A stretch of 64,000 nucleotides of DNA from JBKEAR01 sp047972425 (lineage in GTDB: Bacteria; Pseudomonadota; Alphaproteobacteria; JBKEAR01), in contig JBKEAR010000012.1 in the NCBI GenBank assembly GCA_047972425.1, forward strand, positions 4,197 to 68,196, in the 5' to 3' direction. Under the pieces are notes generated by a model. It made no database searches, was not told the origin of the DNA, and saw nothing but the letters and a program-made list of their open reading frames with translations. Of this stretch, positions 51,814 to 60,909 are shown piece by piece (position 1 is the stretch's first letter; each line of letters begins with the position of its first letter). The position numbers and the translations under genes were made by a program.

Positions 51814-53691
51814 ATGAGTAATATCAAGCCAATGGAGAATAAAATAGATACAAGTTACGATGTTATAGTCATTGGTGGCGGCCATGCGGGTATCGAGGCT
51901 GCAGCTGCGGCGGCACGCATGGGTGTGGCCACATTGCTTTTAACTCAAGATGCATCGAAAATTGGTGAGATGAGCTGTAACCCCGCCATTGGTGGCTTGG
52001 GTAAAGGGCATTTAACCCGCGAGGTCGATGCGCTAGACGGCTTACAAGGCCGTATTGCCGATGCTGCAGGTATTCAGTTTCGCCTGCTTAATCGCTCTAA
52101 AGGCCCTGCAGTGCAGGGGCCAAGGGCACAGACCGACCGTAAATTATATCGCGAGGCCGCCCAAAAATTTTTGGCAACGCAAGAAAATTTAACAATTTTA
52201 TCCGATGCCGCAATTGATATGGATTTTGAGGGTAATCAAATACGCTCTATTACGGGTGAAAGCGGCGCAGTTTACCCATGCAAAGCCGTGGTGATTACAA
52301 CGGGTACTTATTTGCGTGGCATTATCCATTTGGGCGAAGAGCGCACGCCGGCCGGGCGTTGGGGCGAAGCACCATCGATACCTTTGGCCGAAAAGCTCCT
52401 AAGCATGAATTTACGGATGGATCGCCTAAAAACAGGCACACCGGCAAGGCTTAAAAAAGATAGCATCAATTGGGATATTTTAGAGGAACAAAAGGGCGAT
52501 GAACCCCCTATTCCCTTTAGCACCCTAACCGATGAAATTACAACCCCCCAAGTGAGTTGTTATATTACCCATACCAATGATAACACCCATGAGATTATCA
52601 CCAGTAACTTGCACCGCGCGCCCCTATATTCGGGGCAAATAGAAGGCACAGGCCCCCGTTATTGCCCATCAATTGAAGATAAAGTGGTGCGTTTTGCCCA
52701 TAATAAAACCCACCAAATATTCTTAGAGCCCGAAGGGCTAGATGACGATTTAATTTATCCCAATGGTATCTCAACATCTTTGCCCAAAGATATTCAAGAG
52801 GCCTTTTTGCGTTCAATTAAAGGCTTAGAGAATGTAGAAATTGCCCGTTACGGTTATGCTATTGAATATGATTATGTTGACCCGCGTGAGCTAAAACTTA
52901 GTTTAGAATTACAACAATGGGACGGATTATTTTTAGCAGGGCAAATTAACGGCACTACCGGATATGAAGAAGCTGCTGCCCAAGGGCTGATTGCCGGGGC
53001 AAATGCAGCTGCCAAAGTGAAGGGTGTTGAACCCCTTATTTTAGGGCGCAATGAAGCCTATACCGGTGTTTTGATTGATGATTTAGTCCATTTAGGCACC
53101 AAAGAGCCTTACCGTATGTTCACCAGCCGTGCAGAATATCGGTTGCGCTTGCGTGCCGATAATGCCGATTTACGCCTAACCGATAAAGGCATTGCCATGG
53201 GCTTGGTGGGCGAAAAACGCCAAAAAGCTTTTGAACAACGCAAATCAGAGATGGAACAGGGGCGCATATTACTTTCGCAAGTTTCTGGCACACCGCAGTT
53301 TTTTGAAAAATTCGGGATAAAAGTCAATAAAGACGGCGTAAGCCGTACGGCAGCCGATATTTTATCCTTCCCTAATGTGGATTTTGATAAAGTGATAGAA
53401 ATTTGGCCAGAATTGGCGGTGATTAACCCGAAATATCGGGGCGAATTGGCGGCCGAGGCTTTATATTCTAAATATTTGGATCGTCAAGAAAAAGAAATTG
53501 AAACCCTAAAACGCGATGGTGCGCGCAAATTACCGCCCGATATGGATTATAGCCAAATACCCGGAATTTCAGCCGAGGTTGTGGATAAACTCAATAAATC
53601 TAAGCCCGAAAATTTAGCTGCTGCCGCACGAATTTCGGGGGTAACGCCGGCCGCCCTTTTGGTGGTGCTTAATTACGTTAAAAATAAATAA
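51814..53691 (+). CDS. mnmG: tRNA uridine-5-carboxymethylaminomethyl synthesis enzyme MnmG (GidA)
   Basis: FAD-dependent enzyme that with MnmE modifies U34 of several tRNAs. The dinucleotide motif is VIVIGGGHAGIEAAAAAARM, followed by SCNPAIGGLGKGHLTREVDALDG (GidA signature 1), GPAVQGPRAQTDRKLYR, and RYCPSIEDKVVRF. The second signature appears as GQINGTTGYEEAAAQGL. 625 aa. mnmG is usually near the origin with mnmE and rsmG; neither is adjacent here, and a GntR gene converges on it. Confidence 0.97.
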   Translation: MSNIKPMENKIDTSYDVIVIGGGHAGIEAAAAAARMGVATLLLTQDASKIGEMSCNPAIGGLGKGHLTREVDALDGLQGRIADAAGIQFRLLNRSKGPAVQGPRAQTDRKLYREAAQKFLATQENLTILSDAAIDMDFEGNQIRSITGESGAVYPCKAVVITTGTYLRGIIHLGEERTPAGRWGEAPSIPLAEKLLSMNLRMDRLKTGTPARLKKDSINWDILEEQKGDEPPIPFSTLTDEITTPQVSCYITHTNDNTHEIITSNLHRAPLYSGQIEGTGPRYCPSIEDKVVRFAHNKTHQIFLEPEGLDDDLIYPNGISTSLPKDIQEAFLRSIKGLENVEIARYGYAIEYDYVDPRELKLSLELQQWDGLFLAGQINGTTGYEEAAAQGLIAGANAAAKVKGVEPLILGRNEAYTGVLIDDLVHLGTKEPYRMFTSRAEYRLRLRADNADLRLTDKGIAMGLVGEKRQKAFEQRKSEMEQGRILLSQVSGTPQFFEKFGIKVNKDGVSRTAADILSFPNVDFDKVIEIWPELAVINPKYRGELAAEALYSKYLDRQEKEIETLKRDGARKLPPDMDYSQIPGISAEVVDKLNKSKPENLAAAARISGVTPAALLVVLNYVKNK

Positions 53692-53695
53692 TCCC

Positions 53696-54460
53696 TTATT
53701 TTTCACCCACAATATGGAGCTCTGCCACGAGCTCATATAAATCGCTACGGTAAAGGGAGCGTACATATTCCACAATGGTATCGCTGGGGTCAAAAGTACG
53801 GCGCTCAATATATAAAATGGCCGATTGCGGCGCAATTTCTAATAAGGGGGCATCGGCATTGGGGCAAATTTGCGCCGATATTTTTTGTATCGCCCGTACC
53901 GGTGCATGGTGGCTCTCGCGTAAATATTGATAAAGAGAATGTTTAATTTTGGTGGGGTCATCTAAAATTAATTGGGGGATAACCGCATGCTCGATACTTA
54001 AGGGCATATGGTTAATATAACGTATCCGTTTTAAATGAGAAACCAAGCTGCCTTTGGGGATATTAAGCCCTAACGCTTCTTGCTCGGTGGCTTTTGCGGT
54101 ATCTTGGCGCAGCCATTTTTGGTGCAATTTGGTTTGCTCGGTGCCAAATTCCTCGGTAAAACCCGAAAGAGATGTGAGATTTTGCTGAATTTGCTTTTTT
54201 ACAAATGTGCCAGAGCCATGAATACGCACCACCACCCCTTTTTGGGCTAAATTATCAATAGATTTGCGGATAGTAATGCGTGAAACCCCCAGCATATTGG
54301 CCAAATCGCGTTCGCTTGGTAAGGCTTCGTTTTCGCCAATCTGATAATTGTTAATAGTTTCTTCAATCAGCTGGCTAATACGTAAATAAATTGGCCGATT
54401 TTCGGTTGTCGGTTGTAAATATGCCTGATGGATTATATTTAAAATCTGATTATCAACCAT
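53696..54460 (-). CDS. GntR-family transcriptional regulator (HutC/UTRA type)
   Basis: 254 aa. N-terminal winged helix (residues 10-85): GENEALPSERDLANMLGVSR, ITIRKSIDNLAQKGVVVRIHGSG. C-terminal UTRA ligand domain (about 95-250): GFTEEFGT, GSLVSHLKRIRYINHMPLSIEHAVI and the ERRTFDPSDTIVEYVRSLYRSD end, which matches NagR/DasR-type regulators sensing phosphorylated amino sugars. Divergent from murQ-PTS, so the likely repressor of that operon, with MurNAc- or GlcNAc-6-phosphate as candidate inducers. Confidence 0.88.
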   Translation of the reverse strand: MVDNQILNIIHQAYLQPTTENRPIYLRISQLIEETINNYQIGENEALPSERDLANMLGVSRITIRKSIDNLAQKGVVVRIHGSGTFVKKQIQQNLTSLSGFTEEFGTEQTKLHQKWLRQDTAKATEQEALGLNIPKGSLVSHLKRIRYINHMPLSIEHAVIPQLILDDPTKIKHSLYQYLRESHHAPVRAIQKISAQICPNADAPLLEIAPQSAILYIERRTFDPSDTIVEYVRSLYRSDLYELVAELHIVGEK

Positions 54461-54598
54461 GGCTTAAATACCGCCCATAGCTACAATTTTATCTGTTGGA
54501 ACTATAAATTTCAAATCCGCCCTCATTTTTATTGTTTTCATCAAATTAGCAAAATTTTTTTATTTTAGCAAATAAAAGAAGTTTACTTTTCATAAAAA

Positions 54599-54637
54599 GG
54601 TATTATACTGGTATTATTATTGGTATTCTAGTGGTAT
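54599..54637 (+). promoter_or_regulatory. Four helically phased GGTAT direct repeats upstream of murQ
   Basis: GGTAT occurs at 54599-54603, 54610-54614, 54622-54626 and 54633-54637, spaced by 11, 12 and 11 bases, so on one face of the helix. NagR/DasR operators include TGGTaTAGaCCA-like half-sites; the right half is absent here, so direct repeats rather than dyads. Candidate GntR regulator site in the 314-bp divergent spacer; the rest of that spacer is AT-rich without a gene. Confidence 0.45.
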
Positions 54638-54774
54638 GTTTATAGCATATGTGATTTTTTCCGACATACAGACTAGCCAATAATATAGTGAGAGAGTGTA
54701 CTAATATAATAAAAACAACGAGTTAAACATTTAATTGACAGTATAAAAGCAACGGGGACGCCTAAGGAGAACAA

Positions 54775-55695
54775 ATGAAAGAACCATCTATTTATACATT
54801 AATGCAAAAAGAAGCCAATTTTGAAACCAAAAATCTTTCGCAAAAATCGACTTTAGAAATTTTAGAAATTATCAATAAGAATGATCAAATAGTTGCCAAG
54901 GCTATATCAGAGATTTTACCAACAGTTGCCAATGTGGTAGAAGCCATGGCTTTGCGTATTCAAAATGGCGGGCGCATATTTTATGTAGGTGCAGGCACAA
55001 GCGGCCGCTTGGCGGTGCTTGATAGTGCAGAATGTCCACCGACTTTTGGGACAAGCCCAGAGCTTATACAATCGATTATTGCGGGTGGTAAAAATGCAAT
55101 TTTACATGCGGTTGAGGATGTAGAAGATAGTGAAACCGAAGCTATTGAAGCTTTAAAAGAACGCAATATATCCGAAGCCGATATCATCATTGGCATTTCG
55201 GCATCTGGCCGTACACCTTTTGCCCTTTCGGCATTAAAATTTGGCAATGAGCTCAATTGTTTAACAATCGCCCTTTGCACCCGTGGCTCTTGTGCGATGG
55301 AAAAAGAAGCCGATATGTCGGTAATCGTTGATGTTGGCTCGGAAGTTTTAACGGGTTCATCACGTATGAAAAGCGGTACAGCACAAAAAATGCTCTTAGG
55401 TATGATGAGCACCACTTTAATGACTCGTTTAGGCAAAGTGCATAACAATTTGATGATTGATTTGATTGCCAATAACGAAAAACTCAAAACCCGCGCTGAA
55501 AGCATTGTGGCCACTGTATGCGATATTTCGTATGACGAAGCGGCCGAATATTTAAAACAATCGGCATATAAACCCCGCCCTGCCATTTTAATGCATAAGG
55601 CCGGGCTAACTTATGACCAAGCATTAGCTTGCATTGATAGCGAGTTTCAAAGCTTAGATGACCAGTTAGAAAATGCCAAACGCAAATTTAACTAA
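54775..55695 (+). CDS. murQ: N-acetylmuramic acid 6-phosphate etherase
   Basis: Splits D-lactate from MurNAc-6-phosphate giving GlcNAc-6-phosphate. Two SIS-type halves: IFYVGAGTSGRLAVLDSAECPPTFG carries the catalytic Glu region, and IIGISASGRTPFALSALKFG the sugar phosphate loop; TGSSRMKSGTAQKMLLGMMS is the family hallmark. 306 aa is usual. AAGGAG before ATG. First gene of murQ-IIB-IIC-IID. Points to recycling or scavenging of peptidoglycan sugars. Confidence 0.96.
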   Translation: MKEPSIYTLMQKEANFETKNLSQKSTLEILEIINKNDQIVAKAISEILPTVANVVEAMALRIQNGGRIFYVGAGTSGRLAVLDSAECPPTFGTSPELIQSIIAGGKNAILHAVEDVEDSETEAIEALKERNISEADIIIGISASGRTPFALSALKFGNELNCLTIALCTRGSCAMEKEADMSVIVDVGSEVLTGSSRMKSGTAQKMLLGMMSTTLMTRLGKVHNNLMIDLIANNEKLKTRAESIVATVCDISYDEAAEYLKQSAYKPRPAILMHKAGLTYDQALACIDSEFQSLDDQLENAKRKFN

Positions 55696-55727
55696 TTATA
55701 TTCATAGAAAATAAAGGGAGCTTTACT

Positions 55728-56216
55728 ATGGGAATAGAATTAACAAGAGTGGATAACCGATTACTCCATGGCCAAGTGGCCGTTATATGGAGCCATCATG
55801 CCAAGGCTAATCTTATTGTGATAGCCAATGATGAAGTTGCAGAAGATGAAATGCAACAACAGTTAATGGAAATGGCCGCCGGCAATTTGGGTGTGCGCTT
55901 TTTCTCTATTCAAAAAACGATTGATGTTATTCACAATGCATCACCCGATCAAAAAATTATGCTGCTTGTTCAAACCCCGCAAGATGTGGTGCGGTTGGTC
56001 GAAGGCGGCGTGCCGATTAACGATATTAACATCGGTAATATGCATTTTAGTGAAGGCAAAAGACAAATTCATGTAACCGTTTCGGTAGATGATGACGATA
56101 TGGCGACATTTCGCCGCCTTAAAGAGCTTGGTATACGCTTTCATCTGCAACGCACACCAAGTGAAGAAAAACTCGATATTTTTGCTTTAGATGAAGCATT
56201 TAAAAAAACAAAGTAA
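55728..56216 (+). CDS. PTS system mannose/fructose/sorbose family IIB component
   Basis: 162 aa cytosolic phosphoryl carrier. The N-terminal VDNRLLHGQVAVIWSHH contains the phosphorylated His14 and matches the IIB(Man) consensus (R-x-D-x-R-x-x-H-G-Q-V). GAAGDSD-like NDINIGNMHFSEGKRQIHVTV and the C-terminal LQRTPSEEKLD fit. No fused or neighbouring IIA domain is visible, so a IIA from elsewhere must supply the phosphate. Confidence 0.94.
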   Translation: MGIELTRVDNRLLHGQVAVIWSHHAKANLIVIANDEVAEDEMQQQLMEMAAGNLGVRFFSIQKTIDVIHNASPDQKIMLLVQTPQDVVRLVEGGVPINDINIGNMHFSEGKRQIHVTVSVDDDDMATFRRLKELGIRFHLQRTPSEEKLDIFALDEAFKKTK

Positions 56217-56229
56217 GAAAGGGTAAACA

Positions 56230-57006
56230 ATGTTTGAACTATTATTAATAGGGCTATGGGCGGCATTTGCAGGTGTCGATTTTTATAGCGGACAATTTTA
56301 TTTCGGCAGACCCATTGTAACAGGGCCGGTCGTCGGCTTAATTTTAGGCGATTACCAAACAGGGCTTGCAGTGGGTGCAGCTTTAGAACTGGCATGGCTT
56401 GGCTTAGTGCCAATTGCCGGTGCACAACCCCCCAACGTAACCATTGGTGCAGTTGTGGGTACGGCTTTTGCAATTAAAGGCAATTTAGACCCCGCTGTTG
56501 TGGTGGGCATTGCCTTACCATTTGCCATTTTAATGCAACAATTAATCGTATTACAATTTACTGTATTTTCTGGTTTAATGCATAAGGCTGATAAATTAGC
56601 TGAAAATGCCGATGATAAAGGTATTGCCCGCATTAACTATTTGGGCATGTTCACTTTGGGCACACTTTATTTTATTGTGGCAATTTTGCCAGTTTATTAT
56701 GGCGAAACCGTTGCCAATTCAATTATTCAATATGTGCCCGAAAAAATTATCGATGGCTTAAAAATTGCCGGTGGTTTAATGCCTGCCCTTGGTTTTGCCA
56801 TGCTGCTTAAAATGATGTTTAAGCGAGATTTCATTCCGTTTTTCATCGGTGGTTTTGCCGCAATGACTTATTTGGGCTTACCTATTTTAGCTGTCGCAAT
56901 TTTTGCAACTTGTGTAGCGGCCATTGATTATATGACCCGCGAATATATCAATAAAAACAAATCCAACAATACACCGAGCACACCAACACAGGGCGGAGGA
57001 ATTTAA
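56230..57006 (+). CDS. PTS system mannose/fructose/sorbose family IIC component
   Basis: 258 aa integral membrane subunit with about seven to eight helices. Family blocks: GQFYFGRPIVTGPVVGLILG, YQTGLAVGAALELAWLGLVP and GAQPPNVTIGAVVGTAFAI (the A-Q-P-P-N substrate loop). Placed 13 bases after IIB and one base before IID. The N-terminus (FELLLIGLWAAFAGVDF) is the first helix. Substrate inferred from murQ to be an amino sugar. Confidence 0.94.
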   Translation: MFELLLIGLWAAFAGVDFYSGQFYFGRPIVTGPVVGLILGDYQTGLAVGAALELAWLGLVPIAGAQPPNVTIGAVVGTAFAIKGNLDPAVVVGIALPFAILMQQLIVLQFTVFSGLMHKADKLAENADDKGIARINYLGMFTLGTLYFIVAILPVYYGETVANSIIQYVPEKIIDGLKIAGGLMPALGFAMLLKMMFKRDFIPFFIGGFAAMTYLGLPILAVAIFATCVAAIDYMTREYINKNKSNNTPSTPTQGGGI

Positions 57007-57007
57007 A

Positions 57008-57838
57008 ATGACAGATCAAGTAATCGATAATGCAACCTTAAGCGATGATGCGGCACCTGCCAAATTACCAAAATCGGTTGTACGTAAAATCTTATGGCGT
57101 CAGCTTTTCCTTCAGGCATCGTTTAACTACGAACGTATGCAGGCTTGTGGATTTTTATGGGCAATTTGTCCCGGCTTAAAACATATCCATAAAGATAAAA
57201 AAGAGCTGGGTGAATCCATGCGCGGCCATATGGATTTCTTTAACTCTCATACTTACCTCACCACCTTTATTATCGGTGTGGTACTTGCCATGGAAAGCAC
57301 CAAACAAAAGGCCGAGACCATCCGGGCCTTTAAAGTGGCAGCCATGGGGCCTTTAGGTGGTATTGGCGATGCCATCTTTAACCTCACCCTTAAACCGATT
57401 AGCTGGGCGATAGCCGCGGCACTGGCGGTAGATGGGGTGATGATTGCACCACTTGTTTCGTTATTACTTTTAAACGTCATTCGTTTGAGTGTGCAAATTC
57501 CGTTATTCGGCTACGGTTACCGTACCGGTATACGGGCTTTAAGTAAATTAAAGGATCATACAATCTCTCTTTCACGTGCGGCCACTATTATTGGTATTAC
57601 CGTGATTGGCGCGATGTCGGCACAATATGTAAAGCTTAAATTAGCTATCAATTTCGGTTATGCCGATACAACCTTTAATGTGCAAACAGATTTATTGGAT
57701 AAAATCATTCCTAATATTTTACCTTTATTGTTTGTAATCTTTACTTATCGCTTATTGATGAAAGGGTTGTCTCCAACCAAAATCATCCTTTTAATGATTG
57801 TTTTCGGTATTGGTGGTCATTACATCGGTATCTTATAA
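57008..57838 (+). CDS. PTS system mannose/fructose/sorbose family IID component
   Basis: 276 aa membrane subunit. Typical features: SVVRKILWRQLFLQASFNYE, RMQACGFLWAICPGLKHI (matching F-x-x-x-x-x-P with N-Y-E), FFNSHTYLTTFIIGVVLAME, and AAMGPLGGIGDAIFNLTLKPI, the most conserved IID stretch. The C-terminus has three helices. Ends before two strong hairpins. Confidence 0.94.
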   Translation: MTDQVIDNATLSDDAAPAKLPKSVVRKILWRQLFLQASFNYERMQACGFLWAICPGLKHIHKDKKELGESMRGHMDFFNSHTYLTTFIIGVVLAMESTKQKAETIRAFKVAAMGPLGGIGDAIFNLTLKPISWAIAAALAVDGVMIAPLVSLLLLNVIRLSVQIPLFGYGYRTGIRALSKLKDHTISLSRAATIIGITVIGAMSAQYVKLKLAINFGYADTTFNVQTDLLDKIIPNILPLLFVIFTYRLLMKGLSPTKIILLMIVFGIGGHYIGIL

Positions 57839-57858
57839 ACAATTATTAACTGAAGTTT

Positions 57859-57890
57859 TAAGGGGGGTTTCCCACTCCCTTCCCCCCTTA
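57859..57890 (+). terminator. GC-rich hairpin after the PTS operon
   Basis: The arms TAAGGGGGG (57859-57867) and CCCCCCTTA (57882-57890) have a 14-base loop. Confidence 0.7.
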
Positions 57891-57918
57891 AAATTCTTAT
57901 ATTTTAGGATTTACCTCC

Positions 57919-57957
57919 AAACAAAATAGCAAAGACATTGTCTTTGCTATTTTGTTT
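57919..57957. terminator. 18-bp perfect hairpin, bidirectional terminator
   Basis: The arms run 57919-57936 and 57940-57957 with a 3-base loop; the outer AAACAAAA/TTTTGTTT ends give T-rich 3' flanks on both strands. It separates the convergent PTS and TRAP operons. Confidence 0.9.
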
Positions 57958-57971
57958 TGGTTTATATTATC

Positions 57972-59756
57972 TTAAAATTGCATGGGTATAAATAATAAGG
58001 CGATACCGGCAATAAGGGCAAAAAGTATCTTCCACCATTTATTGGCAATGCCTGTTAATACATAAGAGAGTGCGGTAATGCCCAACCCCACTTTTATACC
58101 TGCAACAATACTTAAAAACGGCGTTTGGCCAAAGCTGAGCAAATAAGGGTTTGCCACAAAACTTAATGGCACTAAATATAACCCTAAACCCAAGCGCATG
58201 GCGATAGATGCCACTTTTACCCAACCCACATTGGCCATAGTCGCCGCAATAAATACCGTGCCACATACGGGCGGTGTAATACAGCTGAGCAGCGCATACC
58301 AATAAACAAACATATGGGATTGTAACTGGGGCATACCAAGCTCTAACAAGGTTTGCTCGGCCACCGCAATACAAATAACATAGGCGGCCGTTGTGGGAAC
58401 CTCCATGCCTAATATCAGGCAAGTTATTGCGGTTAAAACCATGGCCACAGCCAAATATCCGCCCGATAGGCTTAAAATCATCGAGGCGATTTTTACCCCC
58501 AAGCCCAATTTATTTAAAATGCCAATCACAATACCCACACAAATGATAATGGCGGCCATCATGGCAATTTGTTGGGCGGCGCTCACACATGTAGTTAAAA
58601 ACCTTGGGAAAAACCCTTTTAAATCGAATTTTTCGCCATTATGGAGCAGCAATGCAAAGGCAAATAAACTGGCCACGGCCGCCGCATATTGGGCGGTTTT
58701 TGTTGTACCAAATAAAATAGTGAGCAAAACCCCAAATGGGATTAAAAAGAAGGGGAGTAATTTAAACACTGAATACCAATTGGGGATATTATCGGCATTT
58801 ACCGCACCCAAATTATAACGGCGCGCAAAAAAATCGACCCCCACCCAACAGGCCACAAAAAATAAAATAGCCGGTATAATGGCTGCTTGCATGATAAACT
58901 GATAGTTACTACCCAAAAGCTCTACCATTACAAAAGCCCCTGCCCCCATAAGCGGCGGCATAATTTGCCCACCGGTAGATGCCGTGGCCTCAACCGCTGC
59001 AGCAAGCTCGGGCGGGTAGCCTTGGCGCTTCATAGAAGGGATGGTAATTGTACCCGTAGATGCCACATTGGCCGAGGCCGAGCCAGAGATTGAGCCAAAA
59101 AAGGCCGATGATAACACCGAAACCTTGGCCGCCCCTGCACGGTACCGCCCGGCTAAACGCATAGAAAGCGCCATAAAAGCATCGCCGCCGCGCCCGCTAC
59201 TTATGGCCGCACCTAAGATGATAAATATTGAAATTGTGGTAACCGAAACCCCCGTGAGCATACCCCATAGGCCGGCTTCGGTAACGGTGAGGTCGCCCAA
59301 AGTGCTTTCAAAAGGAATCTGATGCCCCAAATTACCGGGGATATATATACCAAAGGCCGCATAGGCTAAGGCCAAACAAGCCACAATGGGCAGCGCCGCT
59401 TTTATCTTGCGCCGTGCCATCTCTAACACCACAATAATCAGCCCCATCGCCATAAAATGCTGAAAACCCCCGTAAAGCGAGCCGTATTGGTTGTCAATCA
59501 TACGGTTATTAATGATGATATAACCGCAAAAAATCATGCCCAAAACACCCAAAATATAACCGCTATATCGGTAAAATTTCGATTGTGAGCTATCAGCCAA
59601 AAAATAAATCCAAGGGATTGCGAGCATTAAATGCAAAGGGCGGGTGACCAAATTGGGTAATAACCCAGCAAATGTGAGCCATAAATAATATATAACTGTG
59701 CCGATAGCCAATATTTTATAGGCAATATCGGCTATTGGGTTTTTTGATATCTGCAA
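57972..59756 (-). CDS. TRAP transporter, fused small and large permease (4TM/12TM)
   Basis: 594 aa. DctQ-like part in residues 1-140, DctM-like part from about 150. DctM motifs: FIILGAAISSGRGGDAFMAL, AKVSVLSSAFFGSISGSASA (sodium site, G-S-x-S-G-S), VEATASTGGQIMPPLMGAGA, and the second repeat IMAAIICVGIVIG and EVPTTAAYVICIA. Start is TTG at 59756 with AGGGAC upstream. Downstream of a TAXI-family receptor, the usual partner of such fused permeases. Substrate unknown. Confidence 0.93.
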   Translation of the reverse strand: MQISKNPIADIAYKILAIGTVIYYLWLTFAGLLPNLVTRPLHLMLAIPWIYFLADSSQSKFYRYSGYILGVLGMIFCGYIIINNRMIDNQYGSLYGGFQHFMAMGLIIVVLEMARRKIKAALPIVACLALAYAAFGIYIPGNLGHQIPFESTLGDLTVTEAGLWGMLTGVSVTTISIFIILGAAISSGRGGDAFMALSMRLAGRYRAGAAKVSVLSSAFFGSISGSASANVASTGTITIPSMKRQGYPPELAAAVEATASTGGQIMPPLMGAGAFVMVELLGSNYQFIMQAAIIPAILFFVACWVGVDFFARRYNLGAVNADNIPNWYSVFKLLPFFLIPFGVLLTILFGTTKTAQYAAAVASLFAFALLLHNGEKFDLKGFFPRFLTTCVSAAQQIAMMAAIIICVGIVIGILNKLGLGVKIASMILSLSGGYLAVAMVLTAITCLILGMEVPTTAAYVICIAVAEQTLLELGMPQLQSHMFVYWYALLSCITPPVCGTVFIAATMANVGWVKVASIAMRLGLGLYLVPLSFVANPYLLSFGQTPFLSIVAGIKVGLGITALSYVLTGIANKWWKILFALIAGIALLFIPMQF

Positions 59757-59770
59757 TTTTATGTCCCTAT

Positions 59771-60712
59771 TTAATCTAAAAGCGCCTCGGGGATTTCAAT
59801 ATTATTTTCTTTATAATAACGCTGTGCACCCTTATGGAGCTTGGTGCCTGCAGCATTGAGTAGGTTAATATCTACTGCATCCCACCAACGGGATTGCTCG
59901 GCTAAAGTGGCTTTCGATTCCCAATAGATTTTGGTCAGATTATAAGCAGTTTCCTCATCGGTTTCGGTGGTGGTATAAACAATTACCGGTAAAGTGATGG
60001 AAGGCACATCATAATCCACCCCTTTATATGTTCCCGCAGGGATAGTCACAATAGGGTCACCAAGTGTGGTCAATTGCTCTGCCGTTGGGGTTAAAAGTTT
60101 AATGGGCATAGAGGCCGCAATTTCAATCACATTGGGTGTGGGCCAAGACGATGCCGTGGTAAAGCCCTGCACTTGCCCATTTTTAAGGGCAGGAATAGCC
60201 GAGTTTAACTCAACATCCATATATTTAACATCTTTAATACCCAATTTATCAAAGACCTCTTGAGTTTTGCGTGCGCTAAACGAGCCTTTACCAATCACAT
60301 ATTTTTTGCCGCTCAATTCCTCTAGGCTGTTAATACCCGATTGTTCAGAAACCACAAAATGCATATTCAGCGATGGAATGGGAAAAAGTGCCCGAATTTC
60401 GTTAAATTTTTCATTCGCCCGAAACGGATCTTCCCCCGCTTGGGATTGCCGGATTAAATCGGGCGGTGTGGTAAATAAATAATTTGCACCCCGCCGTGGT
60501 ACTTCGTTTACATTTTGTACCGAGCCTTGGCTTTCCTCTACCGTTACACTATAATCGCCACCCGTGGCTTTTTTAATGGCCTCGGCAAATTGTACCGCCA
60601 TTTGGTAATAGCTCGATGTCGATTTTGCCGATTTAAAAGTAATAGCCGTTTGCGCCCATGCCCCTAAAGGCAAGATAGCCACCGCTAAAATTGCAGATGT
60701 CAGTTTTTTCAT
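59771..60712 (-). CDS. TAXI-family TRAP transporter solute receptor
   Basis: 313 aa from the ATG at 60712 (GGAGAAGAT before it; an in-frame ATG at 60787 would precede the signal peptide by 25 codons). Signal peptide KKLTSAILAVAILPLGAWA. Mature TAITFKSAKSTSSYYQMAVQF is the TAXI-type strand and binding loop; NLTKIYWESKATLAEQSRWW is the family C-terminal segment. 14 bases before the fused permease. TAXI receptors often bind glutamate or other dicarboxylates. Confidence 0.92.
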   Translation of the reverse strand: MKKLTSAILAVAILPLGAWAQTAITFKSAKSTSSYYQMAVQFAEAIKKATGGDYSVTVEESQGSVQNVNEVPRRGANYLFTTPPDLIRQSQAGEDPFRANEKFNEIRALFPIPSLNMHFVVSEQSGINSLEELSGKKYVIGKGSFSARKTQEVFDKLGIKDVKYMDVELNSAIPALKNGQVQGFTTASSWPTPNVIEIAASMPIKLLTPTAEQLTTLGDPIVTIPAGTYKGVDYDVPSITLPVIVYTTTETDEETAYNLTKIYWESKATLAEQSRWWDAVDINLLNAAGTKLHKGAQRYYKENNIEIPEALLD

Positions 60713-60834
60713 TATCTTCTCCCTATTGGTTTTTACAGATACAATCATGGTAGCAGATTTTTGGGTTTTTTCTAGGGGCATATTCATTTGTATTACTATT
60801 AAAACAGAAAATAAAATAACATTTACAATTTATC

Positions 60835-60886
60835 TTGACATCCGTACCAACAAGTACTACCATCTAAATGGTACTTGTGGGTACGG
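60835..60886 (+). promoter_or_regulatory. Promoter and TetR operator of the DUF6544-tetR operon
   Basis: TTGACA (60835-60840), 17-base spacer, TACCAT (60858-60863) as -10. An inverted repeat lies over it: CCGTACCAACAAGTAC (60842-60857) and GTACTTGTGGGTACGG (60871-60886) match at all but one base. TACCAT-CTAA-ATGGTA is a nested dyad at its centre. Likely bound by the TetR protein at 61768. Confidence 0.8.
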
Positions 60887-60909
60887 AAACATTATAGGAG
60901 TTTTGTAAA

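Noticed and set aside
54981..55586. 201-codon frame antisense to murQ
   Set aside because: Complete shadow of murQ; serine-rich translation typical of antisense frames.
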